Shown: positions 1 through 7,981 of the stretch, one piece after another
Numbering within the stretch: position 1 is the stretch's first letter
How the letters are laid out: each line of letters opens with the position of its first letter
Assembly (NCBI GenBank): GCA_902786745.1
Contig: CADADR010000007.1
Coordinates: 16,282 to 80,281, forward strand
Length of the DNA: 64,000 nucleotides
Direction of reading: 5' to 3'
Source of the DNA: an uncultured Bacteroidia bacterium
GTDB lineage: Bacteria > Bacteroidota > Bacteroidia > Bacteroidales > F082
Notes under the pieces: model-generated
Database searches by the model: none
Seen by the model: the letters and a program-made list of their open reading frames with translations, nothing else
What the model was told of the DNA's origin: nothing
Translations under genes and position numbers: made by a program

Positions 1-350
1 AGTTCCTGTAATTGCAGACGAGTCAGGCCCGCCACATGCAATTCACCCAAAACCGGGAATTCAATATTGCCATTCACATCAACAAGATAACCCATTCTGT
101 TAACCGCAGTATTTCCTGCAGTGCCTAATACATTGAAAGGCTTCACCAATTCTTCATTCTTCCCATCGCCCAATACATAGATACGCAATTCATCGTAGGG
201 AGCAATTGTGGCTTCAAATTTATCGTTCAAAGGCACACCGTAGGTAGGCATATCTCTCAGATAACGCACTTTTTTCGAAGTGACACAAGACGTAGTCATC
301 AAACCTAACAAGGCTAAAGATAAAAGAAGTAAAAATCTTGACTTTTTCAT
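1..350 (-). CDS. Wza-like polysaccharide export lipoprotein (partial)
   Basis: Only the first ~116 residues lie in the window; the gene runs off the left edge. The N-terminus is a lipoprotein signal peptide with the lipobox ending at Cys22 (LMTTSC). It continues into the polysaccharide biosynthesis/export domain typical of Wza-family proteins: the region around APYDELRIYVLG (start of the export domain) and a soluble-ligand-binding-like stretch with VDVNGNIEFPVLGEL. Family members form the outer-membrane channel for capsule or exopolysaccharide. A Bacteroidota-type promoter lies just upstream, so it starts its own transcript rather than being read through from the fucose genes. The family call is firm; whether it serves the large locus to the right is inference. 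Confidence 0.85.
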   Translation of the reverse strand, partial: MKKSRFLLLLSLALLGLMTTSCVTSKKVRYLRDMPTYGVPLNDKFEATIAPYDELRIYVLGDGKNEELVKPFNVLGTAGNTAVNRMGYLVDVNGNIEFPVLGELHVAGLTRLQLQE

Positions 351-372
351 TTTGAGGGCGTTTTTGAATGTG

Positions 373-403
373 CAAAAGTACAAATAATCTTCAAAATGCA
401 ACC
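373..403 (-). promoter_or_regulatory. Promoter of the wza-like gene
   Basis: On the minus strand TACTTTTG at 373-380 matches the Bacteroidota -7 box TAnnTTTG. GGTTG at 399-403 supplies a -33 TTG about 18 bases upstream. The box is ~23 bases before the wza-like start codon. Confidence 0.6.
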
Positions 404-445
404 TTTTCTTTAGGGTTTTCTACCGATTTTACCAACATTTTTCCT

Positions 446-775
446 TCAACTCTGAAAAATCCTTTCCATCCTTTGCCATTTCTCGGCCGAACTCGCTCCG
501 GCGGCACAGCCCTGGAATTGCGAGACGTAGGCCTCCCACTCCGCCTGTCTTGGCAGCGTGGCCAACCGAGCCATGTCGCGGTCGAAGTCGAAGTCGTCCA
601 CCGTATCCATGATCATGAAGAGCTGGCGGCCGTGGCGGTAGATCTGCATGTCGAGGATGCCTACCTCGCGCTGGCCAGCGATGACCTCGGGCCAGACGTG
701 GGCGTGGGCCTCGATGTATTTTTCAATGAGATGGGGATTGTCTATAAGGGTTAGGGTTTGGCAGTAACGTTTCAT
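446..775 (-). CDS. L-fucose/L-rhamnose mutarotase family protein
   Basis: A 109-residue protein of the RhaM/DUF718 mutarotase family, the usual length. It shows the family's HxHVWPEV-type motif (His24, WPE at 28-30) and the C-terminal EWEAYV region that corresponds to the WWKYM region of E. coli RhaM. The enzymes interconvert alpha and beta anomers of a 6-deoxy-hexose. FucP lies directly upstream on the same strand, so L-fucose is the more likely substrate than rhamnose ('type 2' fucose mutarotase). No fucose isomerase, kinase or aldolase is in the window, so catabolism must be encoded elsewhere, or the fucose is salvaged for glycans. Confidence 0.8.
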   Translation of the reverse strand: MKRYCQTLTLIDNPHLIEKYIEAHAHVWPEVIAGQREVGILDMQIYRHGRQLFMIMDTVDDFDFDRDMARLATLPRQAEWEAYVSQFQGCAAGASSAEKWQRMERIFQS

Positions 776-804
776 TTCTCTCAGATTGTATGTTTTTTTT
801 TATT

Positions 805-860
805 TCACACAGATTACACAGATGGCACAGATTTTATTCACCTCGGTGACCTCGGTGAAT
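805..860. repeat. Low-complexity spacer repeat (cacagat / cctcggtga)
   Basis: The short spacer between the mutarotase and fucP holds three imperfect copies of CACAGAT (805-831) followed by two tandem copies of CCTCGGTGA (841-858). This kind of spacer sequence recurs in many genomes. The last codons of fucP come close to it. Confidence 0.5.
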
Positions 861-874
861 ATGTCATACAGATA

Positions 875-2173
875 TCACTGATTTTGATTCACCTTGCGGT
901 GAATGGATGAGGCTCGTAGACCATATATACTGACGATTATGAAACATAACAAAGGCAGCGCATAACTAACATTCACGGCGGGATGTCCCATGACTGTGCC
1001 GCAGTCGATGATCATCCCTTGCAGCGGGGGCATAAGGGCACCACCTACGATGGCCATCACGAGGAAGGCGGCTCCCAAGGAAGCATCCTCGAGGCTCACA
1101 TCCTCCAAGGCCGTGCCATAGATGGTGGGGAACATCAGGCTCATGAAGAAGCTGATGCCTATCAGGCAGTAAAGTCCCGCTTTACCTACGATCAAGATGG
1201 CTCCCAACGAGCATAATGCTGCACAAATCCCAAAGATGGTCAGCAGCCGTCTGCCGTCGGTGTATTTCATCAGCCAAGTGGAGAGGAAACGGCCTACCAA
1301 GAACAGGCACATGGCAAGGATGTTGTAGTTCTGCGCCGTGGCCTTGTCGATGCCCAAGTTATCGGCATAGTGGATGATGAAGGTCCATACCATGATCTGT
1401 GCCGCCACATAAAACACCTGGGCGATCACTCCTTCGCGATAGACTTTGTTGGTCCAAAGCCGTTTCATCGTCCCCCTGGTAGCCATCGTCGCTTGCCCCT
1501 CGGTTTTTGGCACTTTGACGAGCGCGATGATCACGAACATCACGACCACCACAATGCCCAAGGCCACATACGGGTCGCGTATCACCGCCAAGTCGTGCAA
1601 CCTAATCTCGGCCTTCTCTGCCTCGCTCAGCATCGGAAACAGGATGTTGCCTGCGGCATCCCTCTTGTCGGAAAGCAAGTTGGGTAGCACGATCATGCTG
1701 GCCACGGCCATGCCTGCCAGCGAACCCATGGGATTGAAGGCCTGCGAGAGGTTGAGCCGTCGCGTGGCGTTCTCCTTCGGGCCAAGAGAGAGAATGAAAG
1801 GGTTGGCGGTCGTCTCAAGGAAAGCCAAGCCGAAGGTAAGGATATAGAGGCTGAAGCAGAAGAAGGTGAAGCTCTGACGAGCAGCAGCTGGGATGAATAG
1901 AAAGGCTCCGATGGCATAGAGCGCAAGTCCTAGCAAGATGCCTTTCTTATAGCTGTAACGCCGGATAAACAAGGCCGCAGGCACCGCCATAGTGGCATAG
2001 CCGCCATAGAAGGCGAACTGGATAAGCGACGCCTTGGCAGCAGGCAACTCCATCAAGGTCTGGAACGCAGCCACCATCGGGTTGGTGATGTCGTTGGCGA
2101 AGCCCCACAGCGCGAAGAGGGTTGTGATGGCGATAAAAGGGAGGAGGTATTTTTTCTCGACTAGCTTGTTCAT
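875..2173 (-). CDS. fucP: L-fucose:proton symporter FucP
   Basis: A major-facilitator-family protein of 432 residues with about 12 predicted membrane segments. The N-terminal helix carries LWGFANDITNPM, with Asp28 matching the proton-coupling Asp of FucP. A second FucP signature, GLAFLETTANPF, carries the conserved Glu. It imports L-fucose across the inner membrane with H+. The ATG at 2173 is preferred; an upstream extension would need a TTG codon. The mutarotase lies downstream on the same strand and probably forms an uptake pair with it. Close FucP relatives also carry other sugars (glucose/galactose), but the mutarotase neighbour supports fucose. Confidence 0.88.
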   Translation of the reverse strand: MNKLVEKKYLLPFIAITTLFALWGFANDITNPMVAAFQTLMELPAAKASLIQFAFYGGYATMAVPAALFIRRYSYKKGILLGLALYAIGAFLFIPAAARQSFTFFCFSLYILTFGLAFLETTANPFILSLGPKENATRRLNLSQAFNPMGSLAGMAVASMIVLPNLLSDKRDAAGNILFPMLSEAEKAEIRLHDLAVIRDPYVALGIVVVVMFVIIALVKVPKTEGQATMATRGTMKRLWTNKVYREGVIAQVFYVAAQIMVWTFIIHYADNLGIDKATAQNYNILAMCLFLVGRFLSTWLMKYTDGRRLLTIFGICAALCSLGAILIVGKAGLYCLIGISFFMSLMFPTIYGTALEDVSLEDASLGAAFLVMAIVGGALMPPLQGMIIDCGTVMGHPAVNVSYALPLLCFIIVSIYGLRASSIHRKVNQNQ

Positions 2174-2187
2174 TATCAAATTTTTAT

Positions 2188-2360
2188 CAAGAATTTGAGA
2201 ATTATAGAATTTCTTTTTCGAGGCTTCGGTTTGAATTGTTTAGAATTGGAGACGAAAATCGTTAACGATTTTCTGTCCTCTAATTCAACGCACCGAAGGT
2301 GCAAGACTTCAGTGTGGTTAGAACGTCTTTTTCTCTAATCCTTTAATTCTTGATTATTAT
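2188..2360. repeat. ~165-bp palindromic repeat, copy 1
   Basis: Imperfect direct duplicate of 2397-2566. Begins CAAGAATT and ends AATTCTTG (perfect 8-bp terminal inverted repeats), followed by ATTATTAT in both copies. The interior has nested inverted repeats: GAATTGGAGACGAAAATCG against CGATTTTCTGTCCTCTAATTC, and CTTCGGT against ACCGAAG. No ORF of note. It fills the spacer downstream of the GxxExxY gene and upstream of fucP. Confidence 0.85.
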
Positions 2361-2396
2361 CTTTTAAATGTTTTTCCCGTTTTATTCTCTGTTTTT

Positions 2397-2566
2397 CAAG
2401 AATTAGAGAATTGTAGAATTTCTTTTTCGAGGCTTCGGTTTGAATTGTTTAGAATTGGAGACGAAAATCGTACGATTTTCTGTCCTCTAATTCAACGCAC
2501 CGAAGGTGTATGACTTCAGTGGGGTTAGACCGCTCTTTCTCTAATTCTATAATTCTTGATTATTAT
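2397..2566. repeat. ~165-bp palindromic repeat, copy 2
   Basis: Same element as 2188-2360 with scattered substitutions; the centre reads GAAAATCGTACGATTTTC, a perfect palindrome, where copy 1 has four extra bases (GTTAAC centre). Together the two copies account for nearly all of the 400-base gap between fucP and the GxxExxY gene. Confidence 0.85.
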
Positions 2567-2575
2567 TATTGATTC

Positions 2576-2974
2576 TTATTTCTTTCCCTTATAGTCACTT
2601 CTATTGGGAATCCATTTGTATTGTAAACTGCTTGCTCCAAAATTCAACAACAAACCCAATTGATGATTCCCCACATGAAGATAATTGATTAACTGGCTTT
2701 CAAACTCTCCTGTGATTTCAGTAAAAGCTTTTAATTCAACGCCAATCTTGTCATAACACAGGAAATCATAGAAAAAGCCATGTTCCAAAACTACTCCATG
2801 GTATTCTATTTCGATATGCTTTTCCCTTTCGTAGGCAATGTTGTTTTCTTGCAAGAGTACCTCAAAAGCATCTTGATACACTTTCTCTTTGAAACCACAT
2901 CCTAGTTCTTGATGAAGTTGTAACGCCAAGCCCAACAGTTTTCCACTCTCCGTAGGATAAATAAGACCACCCAT
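2576..2974 (-). CDS. GxxExxY family protein (PD-(D/E)XK-like)
   Basis: A 132-residue protein with the name-giving motif G27-F-K-E30-K-V-Y33 and a nuclease-like core D70...E80-L-K82 (YDFLCYDKIGVELK). The family has the PD-(D/E)XK nuclease fold and is scattered in many copies through Bacteroidota and other genomes; no function is established. It sits alone between repeats: the 165-bp elements end 10 bases from its stop, and an 11-base direct repeat TAATTCTTGAT occurs on both sides (2550-2560 and 3042-3052). Confidence 0.85.
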   Translation of the reverse strand: MGGLIYPTESGKLLGLALQLHQELGCGFKEKVYQDAFEVLLQENNIAYEREKHIEIEYHGVVLEHGFFYDFLCYDKIGVELKAFTEITGEFESQLINYLHVGNHQLGLLLNFGASSLQYKWIPNRSDYKGKK

Positions 2975-3052
2975 ATCAAAAACAACTCTGATTAACTTCG
3001 TTGAAATCTACGATTCGGCGAAAGCCAATCTACGATTTCTGTAATTCTTGAT

Positions 3053-4264
3053 CTAATTACCGTTTCTTCTAATAGTGAGAGGGATGGCTTCGGGGTGGGT
3101 TTGACAGAATGAAGACGCGTCTTTGACGACGCAAGCGAGATAGCCGCCACCGCCGGCGCCGGGCATTTTCCAGGCTAGGACATCGTCCATCGCTGCGTAT
3201 TTGTCAATGTATCCTTGCACTGAGCCTTGTATCATAGCAGGGAACATGGCGGTTTGGGCCTCGAAGGAGGCTTTGTAGGCCTTGGCAAAGGCGTCCAAGT
3301 CCTTATGCATGATGGCTTGCCAGCAGTCGTCGGCAGCTTGGGCTAAGGCTTTCACCTTGGGCTCGGTGATGTCTTTGCCTTCCACCACGGAACAACCTGG
3401 TCGGCGCGGCTCCATGGGAATCATGACGAGATGCTGCTCGAGCCAACTCAGAATCTCTTCGTCTTGGCAAGTCTCGATCTTGATGGGCCAATAGAGTTTG
3501 TCGTAATAGTGTCGCACCAGCCCAGGCATGCAGATGCCTATACTGTCCTGTGCCCCGCTGATGATGCCGTCGCTACGCTCCGGGTCGTTCTCGAAGCAGA
3601 AGACGAGCTTGGCGAGCGTCTCGGGGTCCATGTCGGGCAGGCGCATCGGCCAAATGCGTTTGATCATGTTGCGCGTCGAGGTGGAGAGGCCGCAGCGCTC
3701 GCGCACCTCGAAAGTGGGCTCCAGCGAGATGGTGATGGCCCATCCTGGGGCGAAGCAGGAGACGTAGGGCTGGTCGATCCAAGTACCGGCCAAGTCCAAG
3801 CGGGTGGGGATCTGGCAGAGGTCCTGTTTCAGCGCGGTGGAAGAGCGGGCTTCCAAGCCTTCGGAGGGAGTGCGTTGCAGCACGACATACTTGATGCCAC
3901 GCTCCTCGCAAAACTTACATTTCGCTTCGGAGGCACCGTCCTCGTTGACCACAAAAATATCGGGCTTCAGCCGATCGACAGTGCCGATGAAATCCATCAC
4001 GCCGTCGCCATCGTTGATGAAAGCGTCTTTCACGTAACGGATGGCCTTCACCATGAAGAGGCGTTCCTTTTCAGGATAGAGCGTCTTATGGTTTTTGTAG
4101 TGCAGGATAGTCTCGTCAGAGCCGATGCCCACATAAAGATCGCCATACTGCGCCGCCTGGCGGAAGAACTCAACGTGCCCGCTGTGGAGGAGGTCGTAGC
4201 ATCCCGACACAAAGACTTTGGCTGTTGGCTGTTGGCCATTGGCTGTTGGCTTAGAGTTTCCCAT
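3053..4264 (-). CDS. Nucleotidyltransferase / GHMP-kinase fusion protein
   Basis: 403 residues in two parts. Residues ~17-140 are a cytidylyltransferase-like domain with the HxGH motif (HSGH, 27-30). Residues ~150-403 resemble GHMP sugar kinases: motif 1 as IPTRLDLAGTWIDQP, a SGAQD segment like that of HddA-type heptose kinases, and the C-terminal glycine-rich GAGGGGY at 369-375. The usual GLGSS motif is not clear. The fusion suggests a sugar is phosphorylated at C1 and then nucleotide-activated, as for ADP- or GDP-heptoses; adjacency to fcl and gmd could instead point to fucose. It is not the large Fkp of Bacteroides. The first 16 residues are encoded by the repeat at 4220-4250, so the original start may have been lost. 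Confidence 0.7.
   Translation of the reverse strand: MGNSKPTANGQQPTAKVFVSGCYDLLHSGHVEFFRQAAQYGDLYVGIGSDETILHYKNHKTLYPEKERLFMVKAIRYVKDAFINDGDGVMDFIGTVDRLKPDIFVVNEDGASEAKCKFCEERGIKYVVLQRTPSEGLEARSSTALKQDLCQIPTRLDLAGTWIDQPYVSCFAPGWAITISLEPTFEVRERCGLSTSTRNMIKRIWPMRLPDMDPETLAKLVFCFENDPERSDGIISGAQDSIGICMPGLVRHYYDKLYWPIKIETCQDEEILSWLEQHLVMIPMEPRRPGCSVVEGKDITEPKVKALAQAADDCWQAIMHKDLDAFAKAYKASFEAQTAMFPAMIQGSVQGYIDKYAAMDDVLAWKMPGAGGGGYLACVVKDASSFCQTHPEAIPLTIRRNGN
4220..4250. repeat. Left inverted repeat flanking the four-helix-bundle gene
   Basis: Reiterations of GGCTGTTGGC with an internal GGCCATTGGCTGTTGGC. The last 17 bases are the exact reverse complement of part of 4632-4655. It lies inside the first codons of the nucleotidyltransferase/kinase fusion (residues PTANGQQPTA). 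Confidence 0.85.
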
Positions 4265-4614
4265 TACCTCAACTTAGATATAAACGTATTAATTTGTCTT
4301 TCTTCTGACTGAAGTTCTTCAAACAATTCGTTGTACACTTCATCCGTAATGTACTTGCGCCTTTGGGCGATCTGAAGTTGGGTCTCAACCTCGAAACAAG
4401 AGCCGATAGCTATTTCCAAATAATGGGCAAACTCTAAAGCAGATTTTCTGGAAGCCCCTTCTGCTATGTTTGAGGCTATAGAGACAGAAGCACGCCTTAG
4501 TTGATCAGCCAAGGCAAACATCTCATATTTAGGAAACTTATCACAGATATCGTATATTCTATCTGCTATTTCCACTCCATTTTGCCAAATCTCATATTTT
4601 CTAAAATCTCTCAT
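4264..4614 (-). CDS. Four-helix-bundle protein (23S rRNA IVS-type)
   Basis: A 116-residue protein from the ATG at 4614 (MRDFRKYEIWQNGVEIA). An upstream ATG at 4650 would add 12 residues encoded by the flanking repeat. It belongs to the family first found in intervening sequences of 23S rRNA genes, recognised by the W-x-x-G/A-x-x-L/I-A-x-x-I-Y start, the RRASVSIASNIAEGA motif and the FxxYLxIAxGSxxEVETQL motif. No catalytic role is known. It interrupts what would otherwise be a tight block of nucleotide-sugar genes and is bracketed by inverted repeats, as IVS elements in rRNA are. Confidence 0.85.
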   Translation of the reverse strand: MRDFRKYEIWQNGVEIADRIYDICDKFPKYEMFALADQLRRASVSIASNIAEGASRKSALEFAHYLEIAIGSCFEVETQLQIAQRRKYITDEVYNELFEELQSEERQINTFISKLR

Positions 4615-4631
4615 ATCCTCAATTAATACCT

Positions 4632-4655
4632 GCCAACAGCCAACAGCCAATGGCC
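4632..4655. repeat. Right inverted repeat flanking the four-helix-bundle gene
   Basis: GCCAACAGCCAACAGCCAATGGCC-type sequence, complementary over 17 bases to 4234-4250. It lies 10 bases from the 3' end of fcl. Confidence 0.85.
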
Positions 4656-4665
4656 AAAGTAACGA

Positions 4666-5607
4666 TTAGCGTTCCGCGCGCATAGGGTTATTCAAAAAGT
4701 CTTCATACGCCAAGCGGATGCCGTCCTCCAGCTCGGTCTTGTAGGTCCAGCCGAGGGCTGTAGCCTTGCTTACATCCAACAACTTGCGGGGTGTGCCATT
4801 CGGGCGGGTGGTGTCCCACTTGATATTGCCTTTGTAGCCAATAATCTTAGCGACTAGTTCGGTGAGCTCCCTGATGGTCAGCTCCTTCCCTGTCCCGGCG
4901 TTGACGGTCTCGTTGCCGCTATAGTTGTTCATCAGGAAGACGCAGAGGTTGGCGAGGTCGTCGACATAGAGGAACTCGCGCAGCGGCGAGCCGTCGCCCC
5001 AGCAGGTCACCTCCTTCAGCCCGTTGACCTTGGCTTCGTGGAAGCGGCGGATCAAAGCGGGCAACACATGGCTATGCTCGGGGTGGTAGTTGTCGTTGGG
5101 GCCATAAAGGTTAGTCGGCATCACGCTGATGTAGTCGGTGCCATATTGACGGTTCAGAAACTCGCAATACTTCAGGCCGCTGATCTTCGCCAAGGCATAG
5201 GCTTCGTTGGTCTTTTCCAACTCGCCTGTGAGTAGGCATGACTCTTTCATGGGTTGCGGCGCCATACGGGGATAGATACAGCTGCTGCCGAGGAACTCCA
5301 GCTTCTTGCAGCCGTTCTTCCAAGCCGCGTGGATAACGTTCATCTCAAGGATCATGTTGTCGTACATGAAGTCAGCCAGGGCGTTCTGGTTGGCTATGAT
5401 GCCGCCTACCTTGGCCGCGGCGAGGAAGACGTATTCGGGTTTTTCGGCTTCGAAGAAGGCCTCCACCTGGTCCTGACGCGTCAAGTCAAGTTCTTTATGC
5501 GTCCTGGTGATGATGTTGGAATAGCCTTGTCGTTGCAATTCACGGACGATGGCCGAGCCCACCATCCCGCGGTGGCCGGCGACGTATATTTTGCTATCCT
5601 TGTTCAT
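4666..5607 (-). CDS. fcl: GDP-L-fucose synthase
   Basis: Epimerase/reductase of 313 residues, the normal length. Shows the Rossmann [10 protein letters not shown] motif near the N-terminus, the SSCIYP serine segment, and the catalytic Tyr-x3-Lys as YALAK. It converts GDP-4-keto-6-deoxy-mannose to GDP-L-fucose with NADPH in the cytosol. gmd is directly upstream (one base between stop and start), so the two are surely co-transcribed and together make GDP-fucose from GDP-mannose. Bacteroidales use GDP-fucose for capsules, O-antigen and O-linked protein glycans. Confidence 0.95.
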   Translation of the reverse strand: MNKDSKIYVAGHRGMVGSAIVRELQRQGYSNIITRTHKELDLTRQDQVEAFFEAEKPEYVFLAAAKVGGIIANQNALADFMYDNMILEMNVIHAAWKNGCKKLEFLGSSCIYPRMAPQPMKESCLLTGELEKTNEAYALAKISGLKYCEFLNRQYGTDYISVMPTNLYGPNDNYHPEHSHVLPALIRRFHEAKVNGLKEVTCWGDGSPLREFLYVDDLANLCVFLMNNYSGNETVNAGTGKELTIRELTELVAKIIGYKGNIKWDTTRPNGTPRKLLDVSKATALGWTYKTELEDGIRLAYEDFLNNPMRAER

Positions 5608-5608
5608 G

Positions 5609-6688
5609 TCATTCCTCCATATGAGCCTTGAGGTAAAGCTTCTTCACAAACCTCATATCATGCTCGACCATGATCCTGACGAGGTCTTCGAAGGAAGTCT
5701 TGCGGGGGTTCCAGCCGAGGAGTGTCTTGGCCTTGGTGGGATCGCCGAGCAACTGCTCCACCTCTGCCGGACGGAAGAAGCGTGGGTCGACTTCGACCAG
5801 GCTCTTGCCCGTAGCAATGTCGATGCCTCTCTCTTCGACGCCTTCACCTTCCCAACGCAGGGTGATGCCCACGTGCTTGAACGCCAGGGTGCAGAACTCG
5901 CGGACGGTGTGGTACTCACCCGTTGCGATGACGAAGTCTTCCGGTTTTTCCTGCTGCAGGATGAGCCACATGCACTCCACGTAGTCCTTGGCATAGCCCC
6001 AGTCGCGGAGGGCGTTGAGGTTACCGAGATAGAGCTTGTCCTGATAGCCCTGCTTGATGCGTGCCGCCGCCAGGGTGATCTTACGGGTGACGAAGGTCTC
6101 GCCGCGGCGTTCGCTCTCGTGGTTGAAGAGGATGCCGTTGACGGCAAACATGCCGTAGCTCTCGCGGTAGTTCTTCACAATCCAAAAGCCGTACTGCTTG
6201 GCCACGCCGTAGGGCGAGCGCGGATAGAAGGGTGTGGTCTCCTTTTGCGGCACCTCTTGCACGAGGCCGAAGAGCTCGGAGGTAGAGGCTTGGTATATCC
6301 TACATTTCTTCTCCAGGCCGAGGATGCGCACGGCCTCAAGGAGGCGCAGCGTACCGACGGCGTCGGCTTCGGCGGTGTACTCGGGGCAGTCGAACGACAC
6401 CTTGACGTGGCTCTGGGCAGCCAGGTTATAAATCTCATCGGGTTGTATCTTTTGGATGATGCGCACGAGCGACGACGAGTCGGTCATGTCGCCGTAATGC
6501 AAGGTAAGCAGGCGTTTGTTCTTCATGTCGCGCACCCATTCGTCGAGGTAGAGGTGCTCGATGCGACCTGTGTTGAACGACGACGAGCGGCGGATGATGC
6601 CGTGCACCTCGTAGCCTTTTTCCAAAAGGAACTCGGCAAGGAAAGAGCCGTCCTGGCCCGTGATGCCGGTGATTAATGCGGTTTTCAT
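5609..6688 (-). CDS. gmd: GDP-mannose 4,6-dehydratase
   Basis: Short-chain dehydrogenase family, 359 residues. Key features are the NADP motif [12 protein letters not shown] at residues ~8-19, the substrate segment [11 protein letters not shown], catalytic STSELFG, and [10 protein letters not shown] with the Tyr-x3-Lys pair. It makes GDP-4-keto-6-deoxy-D-mannose, the substrate of the neighbouring Fcl. It is the first gene of the fucose-synthesis pair; the 150-base spacer upstream contains a repeat and a gene fragment. Confidence 0.95.
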   Translation of the reverse strand: MKTALITGITGQDGSFLAEFLLEKGYEVHGIIRRSSSFNTGRIEHLYLDEWVRDMKNKRLLTLHYGDMTDSSSLVRIIQKIQPDEIYNLAAQSHVKVSFDCPEYTAEADAVGTLRLLEAVRILGLEKKCRIYQASTSELFGLVQEVPQKETTPFYPRSPYGVAKQYGFWIVKNYRESYGMFAVNGILFNHESERRGETFVTRKITLAAARIKQGYQDKLYLGNLNALRDWGYAKDYVECMWLILQQEKPEDFVIATGEYHTVREFCTLAFKHVGITLRWEGEGVEERGIDIATGKSLVEVDPRFFRPAEVEQLLGDPTKAKTLLGWNPRKTSFEDLVRIMVEHDMRFVKKLYLKAHMEE

Positions 6689-6695
6689 TCTTTTT

Positions 6696-6738
6696 GAAAG
6701 TTTAGAGTTTAGAGTCAGTTGAAAGTTGAGATTTGAGA
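6696..6738. repeat. GTTTAGA heptad spacer repeat
   Basis: Direct repeats of the type GTTTAGA/AGAGTTT. A 28-base stretch at 6700-6727 is identical to 46377-46404, about 40 kb away, near the start of gmd here and at the end of wbpD there. Confidence 0.8.
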
Positions 6739-6754
6739 GTAGTTAGAATTATTT

Positions 6755-6818
6755 GTACCGACGGGAACGACGCTCTTGGACTCCAAGGCCCACACTCCGT
6801 AGATGGATCCGTGAGATG
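6755..6818 (-). pseudogene. Fragment duplicating part of the 8118-8594 lipoprotein gene
   Basis: About 64 bases nearly identical to 8446-8510 with a few substitutions and a one-base deletion. On the minus strand it still encodes IYGVWALESKSVVPVG against the intact gene's IYGVWALESKSVVPAG. No start, stop or flanking homology is visible, so it is a gene remnant or a partial duplication. Confidence 0.8.
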
Positions 6819-6839
6819 TTTAGTAAAAACATTGGTTTT

Positions 6840-7964
6840 CTATTCTTTCCTCAGCCAAATCTCCAGAAACTTATCGTAGACTTGGTAAGCACCTTTTTCT
6901 TGGGTGATTAAATCCTTGTCCAATAAAGCATTTACTGCCGATTTCACTGCGCTCGGCGAAACCAGTCCTTTTTGCTTGGCGAACTTTCCTGAAGTAATCT
7001 GTCTCACCTTGCCTTCATCGGCAATGGCTTTCAACACGAGGCTTTGCTTCTCGGGCAATTGATACATCAAATCTTCGTAGGTGGGACGAGTGAAGTCGAC
7101 AATATAATCAATGGCAGGTTGCAATTCTTCAAGACCACAATGCTCACCCTCACCTGTGCGCATGAAAAGGACATTCATCACTTTCTGAAGATAAAACGTC
7201 ACACCCTCAAATCGCGCATACAATGCTTCGACCACATCCTTGTCAATCGTCTTCCCAACTTTCTCAAAATGTGTCCTGCAAAACTCCCAATACTTTTCCA
7301 TTTCAATCAAATCCAGATTCATCACGGTGACACTTTGGTAGAAGGGGCGGTTGGGCGAAACGAACATGCTACCCATCAAATGGCGCTGAGAACCCATGAA
7401 AACGAAATTGGCGTTACTGCAATACTGGACATAGGTGCGCAATGCCGCCTCAACATTGGTGTCGCCGTATTTCAGTATCTGCTGGAATTCGTCGATGGCT
7501 ACCAAACAAGGCTTGTCGGCTTGTTGCAAATAGTGAAAAATCTCGTCCAAAGTGTTGTTGGGGTTGGCAATGTCGCCCACCGACACATTCCACGAGGGCT
7601 GTCCCATGGCATCGTAAGTGATTCCTGTCTTGAGTGAACGGACAATGCTGAGAAACAGCTCCCAATGTCTTTTCCCTTTGGGCTTCAAGGCTTCAAGTAT
7701 GGTTCGCCCCATCTTGTTGACCATCTCCGACAAGGATTTGGTGGAATAAATGTCGATGATGAAGGTGTAGTAACGTTCCTTCATTTCCTCTTGGGCGAAA
7801 CAATGCCGGATCAAGTCGGTTTTTCCATAGCGGCGCGGTGAAATCAATGCGAGATTGTTGCCGTTGCGAAGCCAAGCGGTGATGTCTTTCGTCTCTTGAA
7901 CACGGTCACAGAAGTATTCCGCACCCGCATAGCCGCTTGTAACGAATGGATTAATCAAGGTCAT
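6840..7964 (-). CDS. AAA-type ATPase with C-terminal winged helix
   Basis: 374 residues, of the archaeal-type ATPase family (PF01637-like). It has a P-loop variant SPRRYGKT at residues 42-49, Walker B LVAIDEFQQI near residue 155, and sensor-like NFVFMGSQRHLM. The last ~70 residues look like a winged helix (KFAKQKGLVSPSAVKSAVNALLDKDLI). Such stand-alone ATPases are common in Bacteroidota with no assigned role. It has its own promoter overlapped by a palindromic operator-like site. It is not part of the fucose operon. Confidence 0.8.
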   Translation of the reverse strand: MTLINPFVTSGYAGAEYFCDRVQETKDITAWLRNGNNLALISPRRYGKTDLIRHCFAQEEMKERYYTFIIDIYSTKSLSEMVNKMGRTILEALKPKGKRHWELFLSIVRSLKTGITYDAMGQPSWNVSVGDIANPNNTLDEIFHYLQQADKPCLVAIDEFQQILKYGDTNVEAALRTYVQYCSNANFVFMGSQRHLMGSMFVSPNRPFYQSVTVMNLDLIEMEKYWEFCRTHFEKVGKTIDKDVVEALYARFEGVTFYLQKVMNVLFMRTGEGEHCGLEELQPAIDYIVDFTRPTYEDLMYQLPEKQSLVLKAIADEGKVRQITSGKFAKQKGLVSPSAVKSAVNALLDKDLITQEKGAYQVYDKFLEIWLRKE

Positions 7965-7981
7965 TTCCAGTTATTTTGTCG

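Noticed and set aside
3431..4312. Long plus-strand open frame opposite the nucleotidyltransferase/kinase gene
   Set aside because: It is antisense to a gene with clear domain motifs and shows no recognisable protein features; it results from the GC-rich codon pattern.
5549..6676. Plus-strand open frame opposite gmd
   Set aside because: Fully antisense to gmd, which has all family motifs; low-complexity Val/Leu/His content.
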